From JABDIY01 sp041576015 (GTDB taxonomy: Bacteria; Actinomycetota; Acidimicrobiia; Acidimicrobiales; SZUA-35): a DNA stretch of 30,672 bases. The DNA is taken from positions 1 through 30,672 of the forward strand of contig JBFGLT010000018.1 in NCBI GenBank assembly GCA_041576015.1, given 5' to 3'. A model generated the notes under the pieces. It was not told the DNA's origin and did not search any database. It saw only the letters and a list, made by a program, of their open reading frames with translations. Positions 21,554 through 29,660 of the stretch are shown here, one piece after another. Every line of letters begins with the position of its first letter. Positions within the stretch are counted from its first letter, which is position 1. The translations under genes were made by a program, and so were the position numbers.

Positions 21554-22993
21554 ATGAGCGAAGTCGTCGTGATCGACCCGGTCACCCGAATCGAAGGTCA
21601 CGCCAAGATCACCCTCGCCCTCGACGGTGACGGCCGGGTTGCCGACGCCCGGTTTCACGTCACCGAGTTCCGGGGCTTCGAGGAGTTCTGCCGTGGTCGG
21701 CCGGTCTGGGAGATGCCCAGCCTCACCGCCCGTACCTGCGGCATCTGCCCCGTCAGCCATCTTCTGGCCTCGGCCAAGACCGGCGACGCAATCATGGGGG
21801 TGACGATCCCGCCGGCGGCGGTGAAGCTGCGGCGCCTCGTCAATCTCGGCCAGATCATCCAGTCCCACTCGCTCAGCTTCTTTCACTTGAGCGCACCGGA
21901 TCTCTTGTTGGGGATGGATGCCGATCCGACGGCACGGAACATCTTCGGACTGATGGCCGCCGAGCCCGAACTGGCGCGCCGGGGCATTCGGCTGCGTAGT
22001 TTTGGCCAGTCGGTCATCGAGGCGATCGCCGGGCGCAAGGTGCATTCGCCCGGGATCGTCCCGGGCGGGATTGCCTCTCCGCTCTCCGAGGAAACGCGAG
22101 ACGGTCTCCGCGCTCGGCTGCCCGAGGCACAGGCGACGATCACCGACGCGTTGACCCTGTTCACCGGGCTGCTCGACCGGTTCCACCGAGAAGTCCGTGC
22201 CTTTGGTTCGTTTCCCAGCCTGCACATGGGTCTCGCCAATCCAGCGGGAACCTGGGAACATTACGACGGTCATCTCCGGGTGGTGGACGCCGGCGGGGCC
22301 GTGGTCGTCGAAGGGATCGCACCGGCCGACTACCGCACGATCATCGGCGAGGCCGGGCGCCACGACTCGTATCTCAAGTCGCCGTACTTCAAACCGCTCG
22401 TCGACGACGGCGACGACCCCGACGCCGGCGCCTACCGCGTGGGCCCGTTGGCGCGGCTGAACGTCTGCACCACCATGGGCGTGCCCACCGCCGACGACGC
22501 CCTGGCCGAGTTCCGTGAGCGAGCCGGCGGTACGGCGAACTCGTCGTTCTTCTACCACTACGCCCGGCTCATCGAGATCCTCGCCGCCACCGAACACCTG
22601 GCGGCACTGCTCGACGATCCGTCGATCACCGACTCACGGGTGCGAGCACACGCAGGCATCAACCACGTGCACGCCGTCGGTGCGTCGGAGGCTCCGCGGG
22701 GCACGCTGTTCCACGAGTACACCGTCGACGACCACGGCATTCTGACCGACGTCAACATGATCATCGCCACCGGCCAGAACAACCTGGCCATGAATGCGAC
22801 CATCCTCCAGATCGCTCGGGAATGGATCGACGGCCCGACCATTCCCGAAGGTGTCCTCAACCGCGTGGAGGCCGGCATCCGGGCCTTCGACCCCTGCCTG
22901 AGTTGCTCGACCCATGCGTTGGGCCGACTGCCGATGGTCGTCGAGCTCGTCGACGCCGCAGGGGCGACCATCGACCAGTTCCGCCGTGACTGA
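21554..22993 (+). CDS. hoxH: HoxH, catalytic large subunit of group 3d [NiFe] hydrogenase
   Basis: This 479-residue subunit binds the Ni-Fe(CN)2CO site. The L1 motif RTCGICPVSH gives Cys62, Cys65 and His69. The L2 motif DPCLSCSTH gives Cys448 and Cys451. The 25 residues after His454 are the expected C-terminal peptide removed by the maturation protease once nickel is inserted. RIEGH near residue 12 is the other family landmark. An AGGAGG Shine-Dalgarno sequence at 21541-21546 supports the ATG at 21554. The motif set is intact, so an active enzyme is likely. Cofactor assembly would need hyp genes located elsewhere. Confidence 0.94.
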   Translation: MSEVVVIDPVTRIEGHAKITLALDGDGRVADARFHVTEFRGFEEFCRGRPVWEMPSLTARTCGICPVSHLLASAKTGDAIMGVTIPPAAVKLRRLVNLGQIIQSHSLSFFHLSAPDLLLGMDADPTARNIFGLMAAEPELARRGIRLRSFGQSVIEAIAGRKVHSPGIVPGGIASPLSEETRDGLRARLPEAQATITDALTLFTGLLDRFHREVRAFGSFPSLHMGLANPAGTWEHYDGHLRVVDAGGAVVVEGIAPADYRTIIGEAGRHDSYLKSPYFKPLVDDGDDPDAGAYRVGPLARLNVCTTMGVPTADDALAEFRERAGGTANSSFFYHYARLIEILAATEHLAALLDDPSITDSRVRAHAGINHVHAVGASEAPRGTLFHEYTVDDHGILTDVNMIIATGQNNLAMNATILQIAREWIDGPTIPEGVLNRVEAGIRAFDPCLSCSTHALGRLPMVVELVDAAGATIDQFRRD

Positions 22994-23432
22994 ACTGCTG
23001 GTCATCGGCTACGGAAACGAGCTGCGGTCCGACGACGCCGCCGGTCGCGCCGTTGCCATCGCAGCCGCGCGTCTTCCCGGCGTCGACACCATCGCTGTCC
23101 ACCAGCTCACGCCCGAGCTGGCTGTCGAGATCGGACGGTTCAGCCGCGTCGTGTTCGTCGACGCCGATGCCAGCGCGACCAAAGTTCGCCTCGAGCGGAT
23201 CGAGCTCCTTGCCACCAGAGAAAAGGCGATGACCCACCACACCGATCCGGCCGGTCTGCTCGAACTGTCGGCTTCGATCGGGACGGCGCCCAGGGAGGCG
23301 CTGCTCCTAGCGATCCCGGCGAGCGACTTCACCTTCGGTGAGTCGTTCTCACCTCGCACCGCGACTGCGATTGGTCGCGCTGTGGAGTTGATCGCCGGTC
23401 TCGTCGGTTCGGAGCCGGCCGACAGCGCCTGA
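22986..23432 (+). CDS. hoxW: HoxW-type hydrogenase maturation endopeptidase
   Basis: This 148-residue member of the HycI/HyaD/HoxW protease family would cut HoxH after His454. GYGNELRSDDAAGR at about 8-21 is the family motif with the nickel-binding acidic residue (Asp16/Asp17). Asp59 (VFVDAD) and His84/His85 (THHTDPAGLL) are the other likely nickel contacts. GTG at 22986 overlaps the hoxH end by 8 nt, and the start aligns with the first beta strand (ELLVIGYGN). It is the last gene of the hox operon. Confidence 0.87.
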   Translation: MTELLVIGYGNELRSDDAAGRAVAIAAARLPGVDTIAVHQLTPELAVEIGRFSRVVFVDADASATKVRLERIELLATREKAMTHHTDPAGLLELSASIGTAPREALLLAIPASDFTFGESFSPRTATAIGRAVELIAGLVGSEPADSA

Positions 23433-23465
23433 TCTTCGCGCTCGGCACCCCCGGCCGGTCTGGTG

Positions 23466-24662
23466 TCACTGCGGACTGTCGCGGTCCATGGCCATCGCCG
23501 CATACAGGGCGACGCCATGCGCCAGAGCATCCTCGTTGATCGTCATCAGATTCGAGTGGTTGGGAGCGGCTTGGCTCGGATCGACACCCGGGGGGCAGAC
23601 ACCGAGCATGGCCATCGCTCCGGGCACGTGCTGGAGCACGTAGCTGAAGTCCTCCGCCCCGAGGATTGGTCGGGGCATCTCCTCCCAGTGCTCCTCACCG
23701 ACCACGATCCGGGTCAAGCCCCCGATCCGCTTGGCTTCGGCGTCGTTGTTGATCGTGACCGGATAGCCGGGCACGATGTCGACACTGCAGGTGCAGCCGT
23801 GGGCGGCGGCGGTGTTGGTGGCGACCCGGTCGAGTCCGGCGCGCAAATTCAATCGCGTCTGCTCGTCCAGGCTCCGAATCGTTCCCTCCATGAAGGCGTC
23901 GGGCGGGATGACGTTGTTGGTCGTCCCGGCGGCGAGGTGGGCCACGGTGATGAGACCCGATTGGGTCGGGTCGACTCCGCGACTCACGAGCGTGTGCAGA
24001 CCGGTGACGGTGGCCGCCGCCGCGGGTATCGGATCCACGCAGTGGTGGGGGGCCGATGCGTGACCACCCCTGCCGTGAACAGTGATCTCGAACCGGTCAG
24101 CGCTGGCGAGGATCGAGCCGCCTCGAGTGAGGATTCTCCCGTTGGTCATGGCGGTGAACACGTGAATGGCGAAGGCCCGATCGACGCCGTCGAGCACGCC
24201 CTCTTCGATCATGTACTTCGCGCCATGGAATCCCTCCTCGCCGGGTTGGAACATGAACCGCACCTTGCCGTTGAACGAATCGGTGTTCTCGGCGAGCAGT
24301 CGAGCGGCACTGACCAGCATGGCGACGTGCGCATCGTGCCCGCAGGCGTGCATGCGGCCGTCGTGGCGGGAGGCGTAGGAAACGTCGTTGTCCTCCTGGA
24401 GGGGCAGCGCGTCCATGTCACCGCGGAGGAGAACCGTCGGCCCGGACCGACCGGAGTCGAGGTCGGCGGTGACCGACGTCGTCTGTTCGCCCACCGCGAT
24501 GTCGAGTCCGAGACCGCTCAGAGAATCGAGGATCTTCTGTTGGGTGTCGGGGAGATGAAGCCCGAGCTCGGGTTCGGCGTGAATCGCTCGGCGAAGCTCG
24601 ATCGTGTCGTCGTCAAGACTACGAGCCGCTGTGAGGAGGTCGGGACCGACGGTCGTGGACAT
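23466..24662 (-). CDS. M20D amidohydrolase (IAA-amino acid hydrolase/hippuricase-like)
   Basis: This 398-residue cytoplasmic metallohydrolase would cleave an N-acyl or amide bond of an amino acid conjugate. The binuclear metal ligands are visible: Cys107 and His109 (HACGHDAH), Glu142/Glu143 (QPGEEGFHG), His167 (AIHVF) and the C-terminal NHSN. The ATG at 24662 is preferred. The frame stays open upstream to 24776, but that part runs through the repeat copies and has no family match. A CACGCT hexamer 6 nt before the ATG fits the local leaderless pattern, though weakly. The gene converges with hoxW. Confidence 0.85.
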   Translation of the reverse strand: MSTTVGPDLLTAARSLDDDTIELRRAIHAEPELGLHLPDTQQKILDSLSGLGLDIAVGEQTTSVTADLDSGRSGPTVLLRGDMDALPLQEDNDVSYASRHDGRMHACGHDAHVAMLVSAARLLAENTDSFNGKVRFMFQPGEEGFHGAKYMIEEGVLDGVDRAFAIHVFTAMTNGRILTRGGSILASADRFEITVHGRGGHASAPHHCVDPIPAAAATVTGLHTLVSRGVDPTQSGLITVAHLAAGTTNNVIPPDAFMEGTIRSLDEQTRLNLRAGLDRVATNTAAAHGCTCSVDIVPGYPVTINNDAEAKRIGGLTRIVVGEEHWEEMPRPILGAEDFSYVLQHVPGAMAMLGVCPPGVDPSQAAPNHSNLMTINEDALAHGVALYAAMAMDRDSPQ

Positions 24663-24668
24663 CTCCCC

Positions 24669-24674
24669 AGCGTG
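24669..24674 (-). promoter_or_regulatory. Weak -10 hexamer of the M20D gene
   Basis: On the minus strand CACGCT ends 6 nt before the ATG at 24662. It lacks the first T of TANNNT, but its position matches that of other genes here. Confidence 0.3.
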
Positions 24675-24712
24675 GCCCAAATCCGACGTGGCGTCGAGCC
24701 GGCCAAGGCCAG

Positions 24713-24730
24713 CGTAGACCTGACCCCAAC
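24713..24730 (+). repeat. Short interspersed repeat, copy B (partial)
   Basis: CGTAGACCTGACCCCAAC matches 24739-24756 exactly over 18 nt, giving a direct repeat with a 26-bp period. It lies in the 132-bp gap upstream of the M20D gene. Confidence 0.8.
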
Positions 24731-24756
24731 GAGGCAAACGTAGACCTGACCCCAAC
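24730..24756 (+). repeat. Short interspersed repeat, copy C
   Basis: Bases 24730-24753 are the exact reverse complement of 9653-9676. Bases 24739-24756 repeat copy B. The core is CGTAGACCTGACCCC. No transposase gene is nearby. Confidence 0.8.
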
Positions 24757-24794
24757 CGGCGACACCGACGGGACAAGGATCGCCGGGCGCTGGT

Positions 24795-25238
24795 TCAGTC
24801 GAGTGGGCTCGCCACGAACACGGGGATTTCCCGGTCGGTCTTCTCCTGGTAGTCGGCGTAGGTCGGGAAGACGGCGACGGCGCGTTCCCACCACCGCTGA
24901 CGCTCCTCGCCGGTCACGAGACGCACCCGAGCGTCCCAGGGCTCGGGTCCGTCCTGGATCATCACGTGCGGGTCGGCCATCAGGTTGTGGTACCAGCCGG
25001 GATGATCCGGCGCACCGCCCTTGGAGGCGACCAGCGCGTAGTCGCCATCGTGCTCCACCCGCATCAGCGCCATCTTGCGGACCTTGCCGGATTTGTGACC
25101 GTGGGTCGTCACCACGATGATCGGGATCCCGGTGTCACGCAGGGTGTTGGCGCTGCTGCCACCCGACGCCTCGTACTCTGCGATCTGGTCGCGCACCCAC
25201 CCCCAGGTGCTCGGTTCGTATTCCCCAGCGATTGGCAT
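24795..25238 (-). CDS. Deazaflavin (F420)-dependent nitroreductase-family protein (Ddn-like)
   Basis: This 147-residue split-barrel protein of the Ddn/FDOR family is likely to use reduced coenzyme F420 to reduce a small organic compound. The family pattern is visible: GIPIIVVTTHGHKSGKVRKMALM, then YALVASKGGAPDHPGWYHNLMADP, and a final strand with FVASPLD. The cofactor is assigned from family knowledge, and the substrate is unknown. The ATG at 25238 follows TAGCGT by 6 nt, so it is probably leaderless and independent of the EamA gene 46 bp upstream. Confidence 0.82.
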   Translation of the reverse strand: MPIAGEYEPSTWGWVRDQIAEYEASGGSSANTLRDTGIPIIVVTTHGHKSGKVRKMALMRVEHDGDYALVASKGGAPDHPGWYHNLMADPHVMIQDGPEPWDARVRLVTGEERQRWWERAVAVFPTYADYQEKTDREIPVFVASPLD

Positions 25239-25244
25239 GCCGCC

Positions 25245-25250
25245 ACGCTA
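25245..25250 (-). promoter_or_regulatory. -10 hexamer of the Ddn-like gene
   Basis: On the minus strand TAGCGT ends 6 nt before the ATG at 25238. The hexamer is identical to that of hrpB, with identical spacing. Confidence 0.5.
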
Positions 25251-25284
25251 GTGCGCCAACCCCCGTGGCGCTGCCGCCGGGCGA

Positions 25285-26151
25285 TCACACAGCCCGGACC
25301 ACGACGAACACCCCTGCGATGACCAGCAGGCCGCCGCTCAGTTCCATCAGGCCCAACGACTCGTCCCGAAGCAGGTAGCCGAACAAGACGCCGAAGAGTG
25401 GGATGAGGTAGGCGGTCGATGCCGCCACCGTCGGGGTGGCCCTCCGGACGACCGTCGCGAGCAGCGCGAAGGTGACAGCGTTGGCCGGAATCGACGCATA
25501 GAGCAAGGGGACCAGCAGGCCGATCCCCCACTCGGTCCCGCCGGTTCCCTCCACGAGCAGGGCGAACGGGATCAGCATCAGGGCGGAGAAGACCAGCTGG
25601 ACCGCGACCAGCATGACCGGCGACACGCGGGAGAAGTCCTGCCATTTCATGTACACGTTCCCGAACGCCCAGAACAGGGCCGACAGCAACAGGGAGGCCA
25701 CGCCGACCAACTGGCTCGAGCCACCCAGGCTCGGGCTGGCCAACACGATGGTGCCGGCGAAGCCGACCACCAGACCCCAGAGAGCAGGACGCGGCAGACC
25801 GACCTTGAGCAATCCGAACGAGAGCGCCGCCGTCCAGAGCGGCATGGTGCTGGCCATCAGCGAGCTGAGCCCGGCCGACACCCGGGCAACGCCGAACACG
25901 AGGAGCCCACTGGAGATCGTCGTGATGCTGAGGCCGACGACGAAAATGGTGAGGAGATCAGCCCGCCTGGTTGGCAGTCGCTCGCCGCGGAGGAGGGCGA
26001 AGGTGAGCAGTGCACTGCTGGCGAGAACCGTTCGCATGCCGGCGACGAGGAAGGGCGTACTGTGCTCGAGGGCGAACTTGAGAACACTGAAGTTGGCTCC
26101 GATCAGCGCTGCGACCAGGAAGACGGCGCCGAGCGTGAGGCGCTGGTTCAC
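25285..26151 (-). CDS. EamA/DMT-family transporter
   Basis: This 288-residue inner-membrane protein has about ten hydrophobic helices in two EamA repeats, as in drug/metabolite exporters. The first helix (LTLGAVFLVAALIGANFSVLK) and the conserved end of the first repeat (ISSGLLVFGVARVSAGLSSLM) are clear. The second repeat ends with a YLIPLFGVLFGYLLRDE segment. The substrate is unknown. It may export amino acids or metabolites. The start is GTG at 26151. It lies 83 bp downstream of putA on the same strand and may be partly co-transcribed, but the link is not certain. Confidence 0.85.
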   Translation of the reverse strand: MNQRLTLGAVFLVAALIGANFSVLKFALEHSTPFLVAGMRTVLASSALLTFALLRGERLPTRRADLLTIFVVGLSITTISSGLLVFGVARVSAGLSSLMASTMPLWTAALSFGLLKVGLPRPALWGLVVGFAGTIVLASPSLGGSSQLVGVASLLLSALFWAFGNVYMKWQDFSRVSPVMLVAVQLVFSALMLIPFALLVEGTGGTEWGIGLLVPLLYASIPANAVTFALLATVVRRATPTVAASTAYLIPLFGVLFGYLLRDESLGLMELSGGLLVIAGVFVVVRAV

Positions 26152-26234
26152 GGTGCGACCGTGGCGACCCGACTCTGCCGCCTCCCCGGGTTCGCCGGCC
26201 CCATGCCAGCGGTGTCATGCACGGCGTTGCACGG

Positions 26235-29200
26235 TCAGTCGATGAGATTGCCGTACCGATGGGTGGTCCGGCTGACCGCTTGTTCGTGCAGGTAGTGGAG
26301 CAGCTCCCGCCTCCCGTCGGTGAGCACCGGAGCATCGGCATAGTGCAGGCCGGCATCGAACGCTGCGCTCCGAAGCTCGGGCTCGATGGCGCCAAGGGCC
26401 CGGATCCGTTCCACGTCGAGGAGGGGAAGCCGGGCGATCAGCGTCTCCACCGTCTCGTCCCCGGCCCGCGACACAGTGCCCGGCGTGCCGGTCCGGCGGG
26501 CGCCCGACACCGACCGGCGCACTTCGCGCTCGTCGGCGTCGGGCCCGACCCGGACGAGAACGCCGCGGAGCGAGCGGTACCGGAAGACGTTCGATTCGTA
26601 GGTCAAGCCCGTCGGATCGTGCTCGATGCCGAACTCGACATCCCAGGCCGCGGCATCGGCCGCATCGGCTGCGTCCAACCACTCCCGGTCGGGGAGGTCC
26701 CGGTCGGTGGGGTCCCAGCGGCCGAACTGGGCGACGTAGTTCGGCCCCCCGGCCTTGGCGCCCGGACCGACCGAACTGCGTTTCCACCCGCCGAAGGGCT
26801 GGCGCCGCACGATCGCTCCCGTGATCCCCCGGTTGACATAGGCATTGCCGACTCTGACCCGCTCGAGCCAGGTCTCGATCTCGTTGACGTCGAGGCTGTG
26901 GATCCCGCCGGTGAGGCCGAACTCGGTCCCGTTCTGGATCCGGATGGCGTCGTCGAGCGTCGCTGCCTCCATGATTCCCAGGACCGGACCGAAGCATTCG
27001 GTCCGATGAAACCACGAACCGTCGCGGACACCGGTGCGGATCCCGGGGGTCCAGATCCCGTCGTCCCGCCGCCGTGGTTCGAGCAGCCACTGTTCACCGG
27101 GGTCGAGCTCGGTGAGCCCACGAAACAGCTTCTCCGTCGGCTCCACGATCGTGGGCCCCATCGTGGTGGCCAACCGCTTCGGGGAGCCGATCGCCAGGGT
27201 CATGGTGGCGTCGAGGAGCTGGCGTCGGAAGCGTTCGGAGCGGGCGACATCGCCGACGCAGATTGCCAGACTGGCCGCCGAGCACTTCTGCCCCGAATGG
27301 CCGAACGCCGAAGCGACCAGATCCGAAACGGCCAGATCGATATCAGCGTTCGGGGTGATCACGATGGCGTTCTTGCCCGATGTCTCGGCGAGGAGCGAGA
27401 GGTCGGGCCGCCAGCGGTGGAACATCCGCGCGGTCTCCCACGCACCGGTCAGCACGACCGCCCCGACGCCGGAGTGGGTGATGAGATGACGGCCGACGTC
27501 GTCGTCGGGCGTCCGCACGAACTGCACAGCTTCACGGGGCACACCGGCCGCCCAGCAGCATTCGGCGACGATCTCCGCGCACCGCGGTGTCTCCGGCGCC
27601 GGCTTCAGCACGACTGCGTTCCCGGCTGCCAGTGCCGCCATGACACCCCCCGCCGGGATGGCGACCGGGAAGTTCCACGGTGGAACGACGACCACGACGC
27701 CGAACGGGGTGAAGCGAGCACCGGCGCTCCCGTCGGTGACGGTGGAGTGCGCAGCGTAGAACCGGGCGAAATCGATCGCCTCGGAGACCTCGGGGTCGGC
27801 CTGTGCGACGGTCTTGCGGCCCTCGTCGACCATGGCGGCGACGAGGTCGCCACGGCGAGCACCCAGCTCGTCGGCGACGGCGTGTAACAGCCCTCGCCGC
27901 TCAGCGGCCGGTCGCACCGACCACGTCGCGGCGCCCCGAGCGGCGAACTCGATCTTCTGATCGACCGCGTCGGTCGTGGTGAGGAGCGGTTCCTTGGGCG
28001 ACCGGGGCCGCCGGGCGACGATCGCGGCAGCCCAGTCTCGGTTGGGGGCGAGGACGGGATCGGTGTCGGGCTCGTTAGTGAATGCATCTGGACTGGCCGA
28101 TGTCGACAGGGACTCCAACCGGTTCTGGGTTCGTCGAGGTCGAACCGGAACCGACCAGCGATCGGCGACCGCAGCGGCGAACCGCTCCGCTTCGGTCTCG
28201 AACGCCGGGCTCCCGGGCCGGAGATCGAACAGATGACGGATGAAGTTCTCGTCGGTGGCATTCTCCTCGAGGCGCCGGAACAGGTAGGAGATGGCGACGT
28301 CGAAGTCCCGGGGACGGACCACCGGGGTGTACAGCAGCAGATCGCCCTGCTCGTCACGCACGGTCCGGGCGAGTGCGTCGGCCATCCCCTCCAGCATCTC
28401 GAAGTCGAGTGATTCACCGACGCCACGCCGGTCGGCCACCAGGCTGGCCCAGGCGACGTCGAACAGATTGTGGCTGGCGATGCCAACACGAACGCTGCGC
28501 AGATGATCGGGGTGCAGTGCCCAGTCGACACACCGCTTGTAGTTGGCGTCGACCTCGGCCTTGGTGGGATAGGGGGCCTGCGGCCACCCTCGGATCTCGG
28601 CTTCGACCTGCTCCATGGCCAGGTTGGCGCCCTTCACCAGCCGGATCTTGACCGTTCCCCCGGCTTGCCCCTCCACCGTCCGGCCATGGCGCCGGTTCGC
28701 CCAACCAACCAGATCCTGGAGTGCATCGAACGCGTCGGGCAGGTAGGCCTGGAGCACGATGCCGGCTGTGGCGGTGTGAAACTCGTGTTCATCGAGCACC
28801 GAGGTGAACGCATCGAGGGTGATGTGGAGATCTCGGTACTCCTCCATGTCGAGGTTGACGAACGTGGGCGGGTCTGTCGTCGCCGCCACCCGAAGGAGGG
28901 TACGGAATCGTCCGGCGACCAGGTCGACCGCCCGCTCGTGGTCCCAGTGCGGGAGTTGAGCCACGATCGACGATGCCTTGACCGAGACGTAGGTGATGTC
29001 ACGCTGCTGGAGCAGGTCGATGGTTCGATCCAGGCGCCGGTCGGCCTCCGCCTGACCCAGTACGGCCTCCCCCAGCAGGTTCACATTCAGCGCGAACCCT
29101 TCTTCCCGGCGGCTGCCAAGGTGACGGGCCATGGGCCGGGGCCGTGCGTCGACGACCAGGTGACCGACGAGCTGGCGCATTCGTCTGATGGCGAGCGGCA

Positions 29201-29525
29201 TGACCACTCGAGGCAGCACGGGAGCGAGAGCGGCGCCGGCGCGCAACAGCAGGCGGTCGACCCGGGAGAGGAATCCGGGGAGCGAATGCTCGGCGACGAC
29301 CGTGGCGAACTGGTGGGCGGCGACGGTCGGGCTCTCGGGCCGGATCACCCGATCGACGAACGCCATGGCGAACGCGGTGCCGTCCGGATCGTCGAGCAGA
29401 CGGTGCAACCGTTGCTGCGTGCGTCGCTCGTCCCTCGTCTCGTGCCCGCCGGCCGCCTCCAGCCAGCGCTCTACGAGGATGATCGTCTCGGGCACGAGAA
29501 GGTCGGGCGGCGGGGCAGCGGACAT
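26235..29525 (-). CDS. putA: PutA, bifunctional proline dehydrogenase / L-glutamate-gamma-semialdehyde dehydrogenase
   Basis: This 1096-residue enzyme oxidises proline to glutamate in two steps. The FAD-dependent proline dehydrogenase barrel covers about residues 80-440, with SVKASS (Lys183) and the substrate-binding YLFRRLEENATDENF (Arg417, Arg418). The aldehyde dehydrogenase domain covers about 520-965, with PPWNFP (Asn618), Lys641, Glu714 (LAETSGKN) and the catalytic Cys748 (GQKCSAAS). A further 130 residues follow (VFRYRSL onward), as in many actinobacterial PutA proteins. No N-terminal DNA-binding domain is seen, so it is not an autogenous repressor type. The ATG at 29525 is chosen. An upstream ATG at 29576 would add 17 residues and overlaps a TACGAT promoter hexamer (29575-29580). 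Confidence 0.92.
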   Translation of the reverse strand: MSAAPPPDLLVPETIILVERWLEAAGGHETRDERRTQQRLHRLLDDPDGTAFAMAFVDRVIRPESPTVAAHQFATVVAEHSLPGFLSRVDRLLLRAGAALAPVLPRVVMPLAIRRMRQLVGHLVVDARPRPMARHLGSRREEGFALNVNLLGEAVLGQAEADRRLDRTIDLLQQRDITYVSVKASSIVAQLPHWDHERAVDLVAGRFRTLLRVAATTDPPTFVNLDMEEYRDLHITLDAFTSVLDEHEFHTATAGIVLQAYLPDAFDALQDLVGWANRRHGRTVEGQAGGTVKIRLVKGANLAMEQVEAEIRGWPQAPYPTKAEVDANYKRCVDWALHPDHLRSVRVGIASHNLFDVAWASLVADRRGVGESLDFEMLEGMADALARTVRDEQGDLLLYTPVVRPRDFDVAISYLFRRLEENATDENFIRHLFDLRPGSPAFETEAERFAAAVADRWSVPVRPRRTQNRLESLSTSASPDAFTNEPDTDPVLAPNRDWAAAIVARRPRSPKEPLLTTTDAVDQKIEFAARGAATWSVRPAAERRGLLHAVADELGARRGDLVAAMVDEGRKTVAQADPEVSEAIDFARFYAAHSTVTDGSAGARFTPFGVVVVVPPWNFPVAIPAGGVMAALAAGNAVVLKPAPETPRCAEIVAECCWAAGVPREAVQFVRTPDDDVGRHLITHSGVGAVVLTGAWETARMFHRWRPDLSLLAETSGKNAIVITPNADIDLAVSDLVASAFGHSGQKCSAASLAICVGDVARSERFRRQLLDATMTLAIGSPKRLATTMGPTIVEPTEKLFRGLTELDPGEQWLLEPRRRDDGIWTPGIRTGVRDGSWFHRTECFGPVLGIMEAATLDDAIRIQNGTEFGLTGGIHSLDVNEIETWLERVRVGNAYVNRGITGAIVRRQPFGGWKRSSVGPGAKAGGPNYVAQFGRWDPTDRDLPDREWLDAADAADAAAWDVEFGIEHDPTGLTYESNVFRYRSLRGVLVRVGPDADEREVRRSVSGARRTGTPGTVSRAGDETVETLIARLPLLDVERIRALGAIEPELRSAAFDAGLHYADAPVLTDGRRELLHYLHEQAVSRTTHRYGNLID

Positions 29526-29574
29526 GGTCAGGCGGGCCTCTGGATCATCGGGTCGGCCGGGGCGGGCACGATGC

Positions 29575-29580
29575 ATCGTA
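29575..29580 (-). promoter_or_regulatory. Possible -10 hexamer of putA
   Basis: On the minus strand TACGAT lies about 50 nt before the chosen ATG at 29525, implying a leader of about 40 nt. The hexamer overlaps the alternative ATG at 29576, which argues against that start. Confidence 0.35.
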
Positions 29581-29660
29581 CCGACCGGTTCGATCGGGTA
29601 GGAACGTGAGGTGTAGCGGGCACCGGGCGGGCCATCGACCGGCTGTGCAACACTGCACGG

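Noticed and set aside
23433..23465. Possible bidirectional terminator between hoxW and the M20D gene
   Set aside because: The gap holds a short GC-rich palindrome (CCGGCCGG) but no stem-plus-T-run on either strand.
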